From: DASQDN01 sp035630195
GTDB taxonomy: Bacteria > Acidobacteriota > Terriglobia > Bryobacterales > Bryobacteraceae
Direction: 5' to 3'
Assembly: GCA_035630195.1 (NCBI GenBank)
Contig: DASQLD010000425.1
Coordinates: 1-5,660 of the forward strand
Length of the DNA: 5,660 nucleotides
The notes beneath the pieces were generated by a model that was given only the letters and a program-made list of their open reading frames with translations, did not search any database and was not told the origin of the DNA. The translations under genes and the position numbers were made by a program. This document shows positions 1-5,513 of the stretch, piece by piece (positions within the stretch are counted from its first letter, which is position 1; every line of letters starts with the position of its first letter).

Positions 1-377
1 TCTAAAGGGCTGTAAGGATAACCGAATAAGTAAAGCTGGAATCGGAAAGCGAATGCGAGCAGCGCAAGGTAACCTGCACGCCTGAACACCGCAATGATAC
101 GGTCTCTCTTCGCCGCTTTCTTACGTTCCTGGCCATGCATCATGAACGCGAGCGTTACGCCCGTTAGAAAGAGGAAAATTGCCGGAGCGATACCCCCGAT
201 AAATTGTGAAATTACGTAGGGTCCACTGTCGCGCAATTCGGGCCGCGCGAACGAATGAAAAACGTGACCTTGCAGCATGATTGTTGCCGCCAGACCACGA
301 GTCCAATCAAGAAAAGGCAGTCGTGAGACCGATTTCTTCTTCTGCGCCGGAGGCGCTTCTAAGGGCTGAGTGTGCAT
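1..377 (-). CDS. Membrane acyltransferase-like protein (DUF1624 / heparan-alpha-glucosaminide N-acetyltransferase type), N-terminal part
   Basis: The reading frame opens at an ATG (377-375) and stays open for 125 codons to the window edge, so the C-terminal part is missing. Seen: a basic cytoplasmic N-terminus (KKK at residues 13-15), then LDWTRG at 23-28 followed by GH at 37-38, then hydrophobic stretches at about 27-44, 55-80 (with APAIFLFLTG at 64-73) and 98-118. The D-x-x-RG segment near a first membrane helix with a following His, and the P-x-FLFL-x-G helix, are typical of the DUF1624/YeiB and HGSNAT_cat membrane acyltransferase families, which move acyl groups across or at the inner membrane. 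The substrate cannot be read from this part. The start overlaps the stop of the upstream LolA-like gene by one base (TAATG), which implies translational coupling. A generic acyltransferase-3 protein is the main alternative. Confidence 0.8.
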   Translation of the reverse strand, partial: MHTQPLEAPPAQKKKSVSRLPFLDWTRGLAATIMLQGHVFHSFARPELRDSGPYVISQFIGGIAPAIFLFLTGVTLAFMMHGQERKKAAKRDRIIAVFRRAGYLALLAFAFRFQLYLFGYPYSPL

Positions 378-1045
378 TATTTTCCCGGAAATTCCCTCTT
401 TACGCCTTTCGGCAGATTTAGCTTAAACGCTTCATTCCCCAACTGAGGGTTTAACTGAACGTCTGTGTAGGTGATCAGGTAATAATCCCCGGATTGCTGG
501 ATAAATTTCTGCTGCACCGGGTATGCGCCTTCAGCAGCAACCCAAAGCTCCAGTTTCTGTAATTTTTCGATACGAGGCCCGGCTCCTGGCGTCAACTCCA
601 GCTTATGGGTTTTTTGCCCCGCAATACTTTCATCACCCAAAAACTTGACGTTGTAATTCGCCTTCAGATCTTTCCCGGTCGTGCCGAAACCCACCAGAAG
701 GAACTGATCGAGAAGGTCCGATCGCTTCCCTAAGTCATACTCCTGGACGGACTTGAGCTTCGGATAATAGATCTCGGCTTTCCGGCCGCCGAACGCAACC
801 ATCCTCGGATTCGGTGTTACGAAATTGATCAGCACAGATAGCTCTTTGGGCCCTACCTTCTTAAGCGAGATTTGGCCGGTTTCTGTCGTGGTTTCGTCGA
901 GTACTTTTGTATAGTTCGACTGCGAAATATTCCCCGACATCGACTTGAAAGAAGAGGCGGCCTTGTCTAACTTCGACAAAACTTCGTCGGTGCTACTTCC
1001 AAGAGCGGCCAGACAAAACACAACTCCAGTTAGAACGAGACGCAT
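377..1045 (-). CDS. LolA-like outer-membrane lipoprotein carrier-fold protein, exported
   Basis: A 222-residue protein that begins with a short basic/hydrophobic signal peptide (about residues 1-17), with no lipobox cysteine at a convincing position. The mature part has the LolA layout: an N-terminal amphipathic helix (DEVLSKLDKAASSFKSM), then alternating beta segments that include GQISLKK, a YYPKLKSVQEYDLG strand pair, and a C-terminal YYLITYTDVQLN strand followed by FKLNLPKGVK. LolA proteins carry lipoproteins across the periplasm. Many Acidobacteriota paralogues of this length have an unproven cargo, so only the fold is asserted and no gene symbol is given. A GTG three codons upstream (1054) would give 225 residues, but it lacks a ribosome site, whereas the ATG at 1045 has GGTGA five bases before it. 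The gene sits 21 bases after the small membrane-protein gene and overlaps the acyltransferase gene by one base, so the three probably form one operon acting at the envelope. Confidence 0.75.
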   Translation of the reverse strand: MRLVLTGVVFCLAALGSSTDEVLSKLDKAASSFKSMSGNISQSNYTKVLDETTTETGQISLKKVGPKELSVLINFVTPNPRMVAFGGRKAEIYYPKLKSVQEYDLGKRSDLLDQFLLVGFGTTGKDLKANYNVKFLGDESIAGQKTHKLELTPGAGPRIEKLQKLELWVAAEGAYPVQQKFIQQSGDYYLITYTDVQLNPQLGNEAFKLNLPKGVKREFPGK

Positions 1046-1050
1046 TTTCC

Positions 1051-1055
1051 TCACC
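1051..1055 (-). promoter_or_regulatory. Ribosome-binding site deciding the start of the LolA-like gene
   Basis: Read on the minus strand, GGTGA matches the 3' part of the consensus AGGAGGTGA and lies 5 bases before the ATG at 1045. It overlaps the alternative GTG start at 1054, which has nothing similar before it. This favours the shorter protein. Confidence 0.5.
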
Positions 1056-1066
1056 GTGTAGGGATT

Positions 1067-1423
1067 TCAATGCTTTGTAAAGGCAATGAATCCTGAGACT
1101 TCCTGCTCATGATCGAGAACTGGTTCCACTTTCACTACAGGATCCGATTTCCCGTAGCGGGATCGCAAAATTCCTTCGACACGAGCTTTTCGCTCAGCGT
1201 CCGGAGTGGATGCGAGCAATCGTGCTTCCAACAGAAAGGCCCTTCCCTGATCCGATGGAATCTCGACGATGCTACTAGCACGAGGCTGGTCCCGGAACGT
1301 CGCGCGCGGTGTAAGAAAAATAAAGGCCAGGATTAACCCGACCATGACATCGTACTGCCAGCTTGCGCGCGGATAGTCCCAGAGCAGAAATCGTTTAACT
1401 CCAGACATTTGCCCGCTGGCCAT
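1067..1423 (-). CDS. Small single-pass membrane protein of unknown function
   Basis: A 118-residue protein that I do not recognise as a named family. Seen: a short N-terminal segment rich in aromatic and basic residues (RFLLWDYPRASWQYD, 11-25), one strongly hydrophobic segment at about 26-39 ending in TPR, then a soluble, charged domain of about 78 residues containing a likely amphipathic helix (FLLEARLLASTPDAERKARVEGILR, roughly 63-87) and a beta-like C-terminus. The positive residues before the membrane segment leave its orientation open. It is the first gene of the operon with the LolA-like and acyltransferase genes, which suggests an envelope role, but no activity can be assigned. A second ATG at 1408 (residue 6) is an equally possible start, since neither has a strong ribosome site. 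Codon use matches its neighbours and the frame is closed cleanly by TGA, so it is probably a real gene. Confidence 0.7.
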   Translation of the reverse strand: MASGQMSGVKRFLLWDYPRASWQYDVMVGLILAFIFLTPRATFRDQPRASSIVEIPSDQGRAFLLEARLLASTPDAERKARVEGILRSRYGKSDPVVKVEPVLDHEQEVSGFIAFTKH

Positions 1424-1432
1424 ATGACGTTG

Positions 1433-1438
1433 ATTTTA
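1433..1438 (-). promoter_or_regulatory. Possible -10 element for the minus-strand envelope operon
   Basis: On the minus strand TAAAAT matches TATAAT at five of six positions and lies 9 bases upstream of the ATG at 1423. No TTGACA-like box is found 16-18 bases further upstream. If used, the transcript would have almost no leader for the 1423 start, or a short one for the 1408 start. Weak support only. Confidence 0.2.
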
Positions 1439-1540
1439 CCATGCGCGTTACGGATCGGCCGGCGTTCGTACTAGGTTCCAATCTCCGCAAATCTGCCCGT
1501 ACGGCTCCCAACGCGAAGGTGAAATGTAAGGTACACTTAA

Positions 1541-1589
1541 ATCTCATCGAGATCTAACGACGCGACGTTTCGCGCCGCTGAAAAAGCGG
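1541..1589 (+). promoter_or_regulatory. Cluster of three small inverted repeats in the response-regulator leader
   Basis: Three perfect 5-base-pair inverted repeats follow each other: ATCTC/GAGAT (1541-1545 with 1549-1553, 3-base loop), CGCGA/TCGCG (1561-1565 with 1570-1574, 4-base loop) and CCGCT/AGCGG (1575-1579 with 1585-1589, GAAAA loop). The last two abut with no base between them, so as RNA they could stack end to end. They lie 60-109 bases before the response-regulator start. They could be leader structure, operator half-sites or chance; no T-tract follows, so a terminator is unlikely. Confidence 0.3.
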
Positions 1590-1649
1590 GGCGTCTCGGA
1601 ATGCGTCTTCATGTTCTGAGCTTCTAACGCTCCTGAGGGACCCGACCGG

Positions 1650-2036
1650 ATGGCGAATATCGTACGGATATTGCTGGCTGAAGACAATCCAGCGGACGTG
1701 TACCTAATTGAGGAAGCTCTGCGTGAACACGGAGTTGCGTTCGAACTCGCCGTCGCCCACGATGGAGAGCAGGCAATTGCCCTGGTTTCTGAGACCGCGC
1801 GTGTTTTTGATGTCGTCTTGCTCGATCTCAACATGCCCAAACGAGGTGGAAGCGAAGTGCTGGAAATGCTTCAGGGCACAGCAACGCCAGTGATCGTCCT
1901 CACCTCCTCGGATTCGCCTGCGGACAAAAGCGAGGCCATGCGACTTGGCGCTACCCGCTACATTCGGAAACCCACCGGACTCGACGACTTCCTCGCAATC
2001 GGGGCGACGATCAAAGAAATTGTTGGATTACGTTAG
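1650..2036 (+). CDS. Single-domain response regulator (CheY/Rcp1-like receiver)
   Basis: A 128-residue protein made of one receiver domain and nothing else. Seen: the acidic pair E11-D12 after the first beta strand, the phosphate-accepting D59 in DVVLLDLNMP, the switch T85 in VIVLTSS, the aromatic Y104, and K107-P108 (IRKP), which together are the full catalytic set. The AEDNPADVYLIEEAL start and the LNMPKRGG segment are typical of the Rcp1/phytochrome-linked and hybrid-kinase-linked receiver group. With no output domain it should act by protein-protein contact or as a phosphorelay intermediate. No histidine kinase is encoded nearby, so its partner must be elsewhere. A GAGGGA motif lies 9 bases before the ATG. 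The gene converges on rmlD and their stop codons overlap by 4 bases, leaving no room for a terminator between them. Confidence 0.9.
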   Translation: MANIVRILLAEDNPADVYLIEEALREHGVAFELAVAHDGEQAIALVSETARVFDVVLLDLNMPKRGGSEVLEMLQGTATPVIVLTSSDSPADKSEAMRLGATRYIRKPTGLDDFLAIGATIKEIVGLR

Positions 2037-2908
2037 CTCCCGGCTACGATGTCTTGCCGGCGGGCAATATAGTCCCGTACTACGTCTTTCATGGGAGGCA
2101 TGGGTAATATTTCGCAACGCTCCATCTTCGCATTAGACAAGGCCGAGAATTTTGGACGTCGGGCTGCAGTTCTATGTTCGCGCTCGTTCGTGGGTTTGAC
2201 CTCCGGACTCAAGCCGGCTGCCTCAAAAATCAGCTTCGCGTAATCAAACCACGAGATTGCCGTACCTCCGCCGACATGGAAAATTCCGGTGAGTTTCCTG
2301 TCAACCATCTGGGCCGTCCGTTCCGCGAGCTCGGGCGCATATGTAGGCGATGCGACGTAGTCCTCCACGACGCGAATCGGTTGGCTGGATTTGGCAAGCC
2401 GCAGCATTGTTTCGACGAAGTTCCCCCGTGCCGTATGCAGACCTCCCGGTCCGAACACTCCGGACGTGCGAATGATCAGCGGATCGTCGAGATACGCCTG
2501 CGCGTAGCATTCGCCCGCCAGTTTAGAAACTGCGTACGCGCCCAGCGGATGGGTGGCATCTTCTTCGACATAGGGTCGACCAAGGCGCCCGTCAAAAACG
2601 TAGTCGGTGGAAAAGTGGACAAATCGCGCGTCAGCCTGCCTGCATGCCACGGCGAGATTCCGCACCGCCAGCGCGTTGCCCGCAAAGGCTACATCGGGCT
2701 CCTTCTCGGCCACATCCACCATGTTGTAGGCCGTGGCGTTTAGAACGACGTCCGGATTAGCCGAAGCGATTACCTGTTCCACCCGGCTGCCGTCCGTCAC
2801 ATCGATCTCAGAGCGTTCGAAAGCTGCAATTTCGTGGCCCTGAGAGGCGAAAACGCGGACGAGTTCGCGGCCCAACTGCCCGCCTTTTCCAAACACGATG
2901 ACCTTCAT
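2033..2908 (-). CDS. rfbD: dTDP-4-dehydrorhamnose reductase (RmlD/RfbD-like)
   Basis: RmlD reduces dTDP-4-dehydro-L-rhamnose to dTDP-L-rhamnose with NAD(P)H, the last step of making the rhamnose donor for cell-surface polysaccharides. The protein is 291 residues, the usual family length, and cytosolic. Seen: the dinucleotide-binding GKGGQLG at 7-13, NATAYNMVDVAE at 57-68, STDYVFDG at 100-107 with the catalytic T101, the Y125-x3-K129 pair (YAVSK), and the late ARRPKFSALSNAK segment at 249-261 that matches the RmlD C-terminal signature. The usual VVxDQxGxPT loop reads VVEDYVASPT (180-189), so the DQ-G positions differ, and a reductase for a related deoxysugar cannot be excluded. No rmlA, B or C lies in the window. 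It is the last gene of the RidA-like/deoC operon, 29 bases after deoC, and its ribosome site is held in a hairpin. Confidence 0.88.
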   Translation of the reverse strand: MKVIVFGKGGQLGRELVRVFASQGHEIAAFERSEIDVTDGSRVEQVIASANPDVVLNATAYNMVDVAEKEPDVAFAGNALAVRNLAVACRQADARFVHFSTDYVFDGRLGRPYVEEDATHPLGAYAVSKLAGECYAQAYLDDPLIIRTSGVFGPGGLHTARGNFVETMLRLAKSSQPIRVVEDYVASPTYAPELAERTAQMVDRKLTGIFHVGGGTAISWFDYAKLIFEAAGLSPEVKPTNEREHRTAARRPKFSALSNAKMERCEILPMPPMKDVVRDYIARRQDIVAGS

Positions 2909-2913
2909 GAAAG

Positions 2914-2931
2914 CTCACGATAACACGTGAG
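2914..2931 (-). promoter_or_regulatory. Intercistronic hairpin enclosing the rfbD ribosome-binding site
   Basis: Read on the minus strand, CTCACG and CGTGAG form a perfect 6-base-pair stem around a 6-base loop TGTTAT. The second arm contains GTGAG, the only Shine-Dalgarno-like sequence before rfbD, 5 bases from its ATG. The first arm begins 6 bases after the deoC stop. A ribosome finishing deoC would cover or open this stem, so it could couple rfbD translation to deoC. The pairing is seen; the role is inferred. Confidence 0.5.
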
Positions 2932-2937
2932 GTCCGG

Positions 2938-3675
2938 TTAGTATCCGGTTGGCGTCGAGACGGCCGAAACATGCAATGCGGATAAACCGAGCCGCTGACG
3001 CGCATCGTCCAGCATGGTCGCAGTTCGGGTGGCTCCGGCGCGCGTGACGCCGATTTCCCGTACGCGAAGCAGCGCGTCGAGATCGCGGATCCCTCCAGCG
3101 GCCTTTACCTGAACATGCTCGGGCGAATGCCGGCGCATGAGTTGCAGGTCCTCCATAACTGCGCCGCCTGGCCCGTATCCCGTAGATGTCTTCACCCAGT
3201 CCGCGCCGAGCTCTCCGCATATCTCACACAATCGAATTTTCTGCTGATCGTTGAGATAACAGTTCTCGAAAATGACTTTGATCTTCTGTCCCGCGCCATG
3301 CGTGGTCTCAATCAAGTCTTTCAACTCCTCCTCGACATACTTCCAGGAGCTGCTCAACACCGCGCTGATGTTTACCACGACATCCAGTTCCTGGCCGCCA
3401 TCGGCAAGCGCCTGCCGCGCTTCCGCCAGTTTGATCGGCGAAGTATGCCCTCCATGCGGAAAGCCGATCGTCGTGCTAGCCTTTACATCGCTTCCCCTGA
3501 GGATTTCGGCGCACCGCGGCAGATAATACGGAAGGATACACACGCTCGCGACGTCATAGGCAAGAGCAAGCTCACATCCGCCCTCGAGTTCTCCCGCAGT
3601 CAGCACGGGATTGAGCAGAGAATGGTCGATCATCTTCGCGATGTGAGAATAGGTGTAGTTCATGGTCAAACTCAT
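2938..3675 (-). CDS. deoC: Deoxyribose-phosphate aldolase (class I, DeoC family)
   Basis: DeoC splits 2-deoxy-D-ribose 5-phosphate into glyceraldehyde 3-phosphate and acetaldehyde through a Schiff base on lysine, in deoxynucleoside catabolism. The 245-residue protein has the family's TIM-barrel order: IDHSLLNP near 16-23, GFPHGG at 71-76, ELDVVVNI at 96-103 with catalytic D98, KVIFENCYL at 133-141, the Schiff-base K162 in DWVKTSTGYGPGGA, and the second active-site lysine K191 in VKAAGGIRD. The phosphate-binding end reads GVTRAGATRTATMLDD, like the GATA-type DeoC subgroup rather than the GTSSG type. The frame is open 43 codons further upstream, but that stretch lies within the preceding gene and has no family similarity. 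The ATG at 3675 overlaps the upstream stop as ATGA, which supports coupled translation. An ATG four codons later (3663) is also possible. No other nucleoside-catabolism gene is adjacent. Confidence 0.93.
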   Translation of the reverse strand: MSLTMNYTYSHIAKMIDHSLLNPVLTAGELEGGCELALAYDVASVCILPYYLPRCAEILRGSDVKASTTIGFPHGGHTSPIKLAEARQALADGGQELDVVVNISAVLSSSWKYVEEELKDLIETTHGAGQKIKVIFENCYLNDQQKIRLCEICGELGADWVKTSTGYGPGGAVMEDLQLMRRHSPEHVQVKAAGGIRDLDALLRVREIGVTRAGATRTATMLDDARQRLGLSALHVSAVSTPTGY

Positions 3676-4811
3676 CGGACCGCGATGACACTGATCTGGG
3701 CACGTGGCGCATCCGAAGGCGGAACCGGTGAATTGGTGCCGGGGGCGAGATTCAACTCCACCGCTTGCGCCGTCGGTTGCAGCGTTACACGAGTCGGCAG
3801 CCATGAGCCAAAGGCGCCTGCATAAGTCTTGTTCATCGCAGCGAAGTGCTGAAGGTCGTCCAGGAACACATTGCTCACAACCACACGCGTCAAATCCACT
3901 TTTGCGATGTTAAGATTCTCCTTAACCCGTGAGAGCGCGCGATCGATAGTCCCGGCAACGCTCGGGCAATAGATGGTGTCTTCCACCGACGTGCAAGCTC
4001 CTTCCCGCTTCGATTTCGTGCTGGCGACGCCACTAATTTCTATGTGGGCTCCGCGTGGAATTCCAGCGGTTTGCGTCACCGACCGAGCCACTTCCGACGG
4101 CAATAATTCGGTCAGGACGTCTCCCAACACCTTCATCGGCATAGCGCCATCCACATATACGTGCGCGTAGGCCATATCCCGCATCTCGAGTCCGGATTTT
4201 GCCAGTACCGCCTTCATCTGAGCGACGAGGACGTTGACTTGTTCGCGCGGTTGCGTAGGCACTTTATTCTGAGCGTCGAGGCCCAGCACGCCCGAAATAT
4301 ACACCCTGTCTCCAACCCGAACAGCATTGCTGACAGGGCCCGTCAGGGGCCCAACTGAGATCGCCTTTCGCTGTTTCAGATCCCGAACCGCAACCACAGC
4401 GATCTCGACTGGAGTGTCACCGGGCATCTTGTTTACAACCACCATCGAGCGAGCCGGAGGATCCTTGGCAAAGAACGAAGCATAAACTTTGTCTAGTGCG
4501 GCCAACTGCTTCAAATCCTGAGCGAATACCTGCGCCCAGACGACATTCTCCATTCCCAGCCCCGCCGCTTCAAGGATGTCCTTAACGTTCTGCAAGCATT
4601 GGCGAGTCTGCTCTTCGGTGGTTGCCGGGAGCTTGCCGGCCGCGTCGCGTGCGCCCTGACCCGAGACATAGAAGTAAGCGCCGGCCGAAATCCCTGGAGA
4701 GTAAGGACCGATCGGCTTGGCCGCATTCTTTGGAAAGACCGGCTTCAGATCCGCCCCGGTTGCACAGACCACGGCTGCCGCTATCAGTAGGAGCGCACGC
4801 ATATTATTCAT
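3672..4811 (-). CDS. Exported protein with three tandem RidA-like (YjgF/YER057c/UK114) domains
   Basis: A 379-residue protein with a signal peptide (MRALLLIAAAVVCATGAD, from residue 4), then three RidA-type units at about 24-143, 149-264 and 272-379. RidA proteins are normally cytosolic homotrimers of about 130 residues that hydrolyse reactive enamines/imines. Unit 1 keeps the GPYSPG loop (35-40) and the R121/E136 pair, 15 residues apart as in the catalytic R105/E120 of E. coli RidA. Unit 2 keeps R243/E258 at the same spacing but lacks the loop tyrosine (GPVSN). Unit 3 has a short start (VEDTIYCPSVAG) and R341, but a proline-rich insertion follows and the Glu position appears to be Gln (Q372). 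Two cysteines, C273 and C282, could form a disulfide outside the cytoplasm. Start choice: a TTG at 4823 is open, but ATG 4811 or 4802 places the signal peptide better. It is the first gene of the operon with deoC and rfbD. Substrate unknown. Confidence 0.85.
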   Translation of the reverse strand: MNNMRALLLIAAAVVCATGADLKPVFPKNAAKPIGPYSPGISAGAYFYVSGQGARDAAGKLPATTEEQTRQCLQNVKDILEAAGLGMENVVWAQVFAQDLKQLAALDKVYASFFAKDPPARSMVVVNKMPGDTPVEIAVVAVRDLKQRKAISVGPLTGPVSNAVRVGDRVYISGVLGLDAQNKVPTQPREQVNVLVAQMKAVLAKSGLEMRDMAYAHVYVDGAMPMKVLGDVLTELLPSEVARSVTQTAGIPRGAHIEISGVASTKSKREGACTSVEDTIYCPSVAGTIDRALSRVKENLNIAKVDLTRVVVSNVFLDDLQHFAAMNKTYAGAFGSWLPTRVTLQPTAQAVELNLAPGTNSPVPPSDAPRAQISVIAVR

Positions 4812-4919
4812 GACCAGCCACAACGTATAACGTACCAGTTTTTGTTAATGGCCGGTGTCGTAAAAGATGCTTCCGAATGGTCTTTGCGTCAGAAGTCGAA
4901 AATTTTAGGAGAGCTACTG
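4812..4919. other. Divergent intergenic region between the RidA-like and Spy-like genes
   Basis: This 108-base spacer should hold promoters for both directions. On the minus strand TTATAC (4825-4830) resembles a -10 box but has no clear -35 partner and would leave a very short leader. On the plus strand TTGTTA (4842-4847) resembles a -35 box, but no good -10 lies 16-18 bases after it. No operator-like palindrome was found. An open frame from TTG 4842 into the Spy-like gene is judged non-coding because a strong ribosome site marks a later start. Confidence 0.35.
4907..4913 (+). promoter_or_regulatory. Strong ribosome-binding site of the Spy-like gene
   Basis: AGGAGAG lies six bases before the ATG at 4920, the best Shine-Dalgarno match in the window. 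It decides the start: the frame is open back to 4842, but only the ATG at 4920 places a signal peptide at the N-terminus. Confidence 0.75.
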
Positions 4920-5459
4920 ATGAAGCGAGTCATCGCGACAGTTTTGTTTGCAATATCAACGTCCGTCGCGCAGGATCCCGGAAACACCGCAATCCTGCCC
5001 CGTGTACCCCAGCAATGGGATGAATTGCGCCAATATCTCGTGCTGTCGGAGGCACAGGTGTCCACGCTCGAACAGATCATGAAGAACCGGTCCCAGGCCG
5101 AACAGCAAATCTATCTGCAAATCTCTGAGAAAGAACGGCAAATGTATAACCTGCTGCAGCAGGGTTCGAACGATTCCACTACCATCGGCCGTCTGATGGT
5201 CGAGATCAATAACCTCCGTCGCCAATTGCCGCTCAGCGGAGCGCCCTACCGTACGCAGGCGTTGGCCGCAATCAATGACGCGCAAAAAGCCAAGGTCGGG
5301 GCTCTGGTCGAGGCGTTGAAGCTGCAATCTCCTGCCTGGCAGGCCGTACAGCTCAATCTGATGGATAGTCCGCATGTGCCGGACGCCCGAATTCTTCCCT
5401 ACCCGATGCCGTCTTCAGGATTGGTCTCTACGGCCGAAGCTGCGATTAACGTGCGATAG
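4920..5459 (+). CDS. Exported Spy/CpxP-like helical protein (periplasmic chaperone / metal-sensor type)
   Basis: A 179-residue protein with a signal peptide (MKRVIATVLFAISTSVAQ, cleavage near residue 18). The rest is predicted to be mostly alpha-helical and rich in Gln, Glu and Leu. Two segments resemble the LTxxQ motifs of the Spy/CpxP/CnrX group: YLVLSEAQVSTLEQI (39-53) and INDAQKAKVGALVEAL (118-133). Between them lie a coiled-coil-like helix (about 54-81) and a second helix (about 87-104). This antiparallel layout is that of periplasmic chaperones such as Spy and of metal-sensing CnrX. The C-terminus (from about 150) is proline-rich and probably unstructured. No His/Met-rich metal site is obvious, so metal binding is not claimed. 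The ECF sigma-factor gene follows 54 bases downstream on the same strand, past a terminator-like hairpin. A role as sensor or target of that sigma factor is inference from position. Confidence 0.7.
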   Translation: MKRVIATVLFAISTSVAQDPGNTAILPRVPQQWDELRQYLVLSEAQVSTLEQIMKNRSQAEQQIYLQISEKERQMYNLLQQGSNDSTTIGRLMVEINNLRRQLPLSGAPYRTQALAAINDAQKAKVGALVEALKLQSPAWQAVQLNLMDSPHVPDARILPYPMPSSGLVSTAEAAINVR

Positions 5460-5469
5460 GGTTTAGACA

Positions 5470-5498
5470 GGAGGAGGCTTCGGCTTCCTCCGACTTTT
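5470..5498 (+). terminator. Terminator-like hairpin with a UUCG tetraloop
   Basis: GGAGGAGGC (5470-5478) pairs with GCTTCCTCC (5483-5491) over nine base pairs, one of them G-T, around TTCG. The closing C-G pair makes a cUUCGg tetraloop, an unusually stable RNA loop. A run of four T (5495-5498) follows three bases after the stem. The hairpin begins 10 bases after the Spy-like stop and ends 15 bases before the sigma-factor start. The short T-run suggests a partial terminator or attenuator rather than a strong one. Confidence 0.6.
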
Positions 5499-5513
5499 CG
5501 CGTTCACTAGAGG

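Noticed and set aside
121..306. 61-codon minus-strand frame inside the acyltransferase region
   Set aside because: It is a shifted-frame shadow: the frame opening at 377 gives clear membrane segments and family motifs over the same bases.
1441..1557. 38-codon open frame on the plus strand in the divergent spacer
   Set aside because: It starts with ATG but has no ribosome site, no recognisable motif and a composition like non-coding DNA, so it is not supported as a small protein.
2174..2743. Open frame of 189 codons on the plus strand
   Set aside because: It lies antisense within rfbD, whose protein has complete family motifs. The antisense translation is rich in Arg, Cys and His with no recognisable domain.
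3676..3804. 43-codon upstream extension of deoC
   Set aside because: It overlaps the RidA-like coding region in another frame, has no DeoC similarity, and the ATGA junction gives a better start.
3115..3825. Open frame of 236 codons on the plus strand
   Set aside because: It is antisense to deoC and the end of the RidA-like gene, both with clear motifs. It has no ribosome site and no domain.
4842..4919. 26-codon upstream extension of the Spy-like gene from TTG
   Set aside because: It would bury the signal peptide inside the protein, and the strong AGGAGAG site points to the ATG at 4920.
4956..5375. 139-codon minus-strand frame opposite the Spy-like gene
   Set aside because: It is antisense to a gene with a strong ribosome site, signal peptide and Spy-like motifs. 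Its Leu/Gln/Arg-rich translation mirrors the codon use of the real gene.
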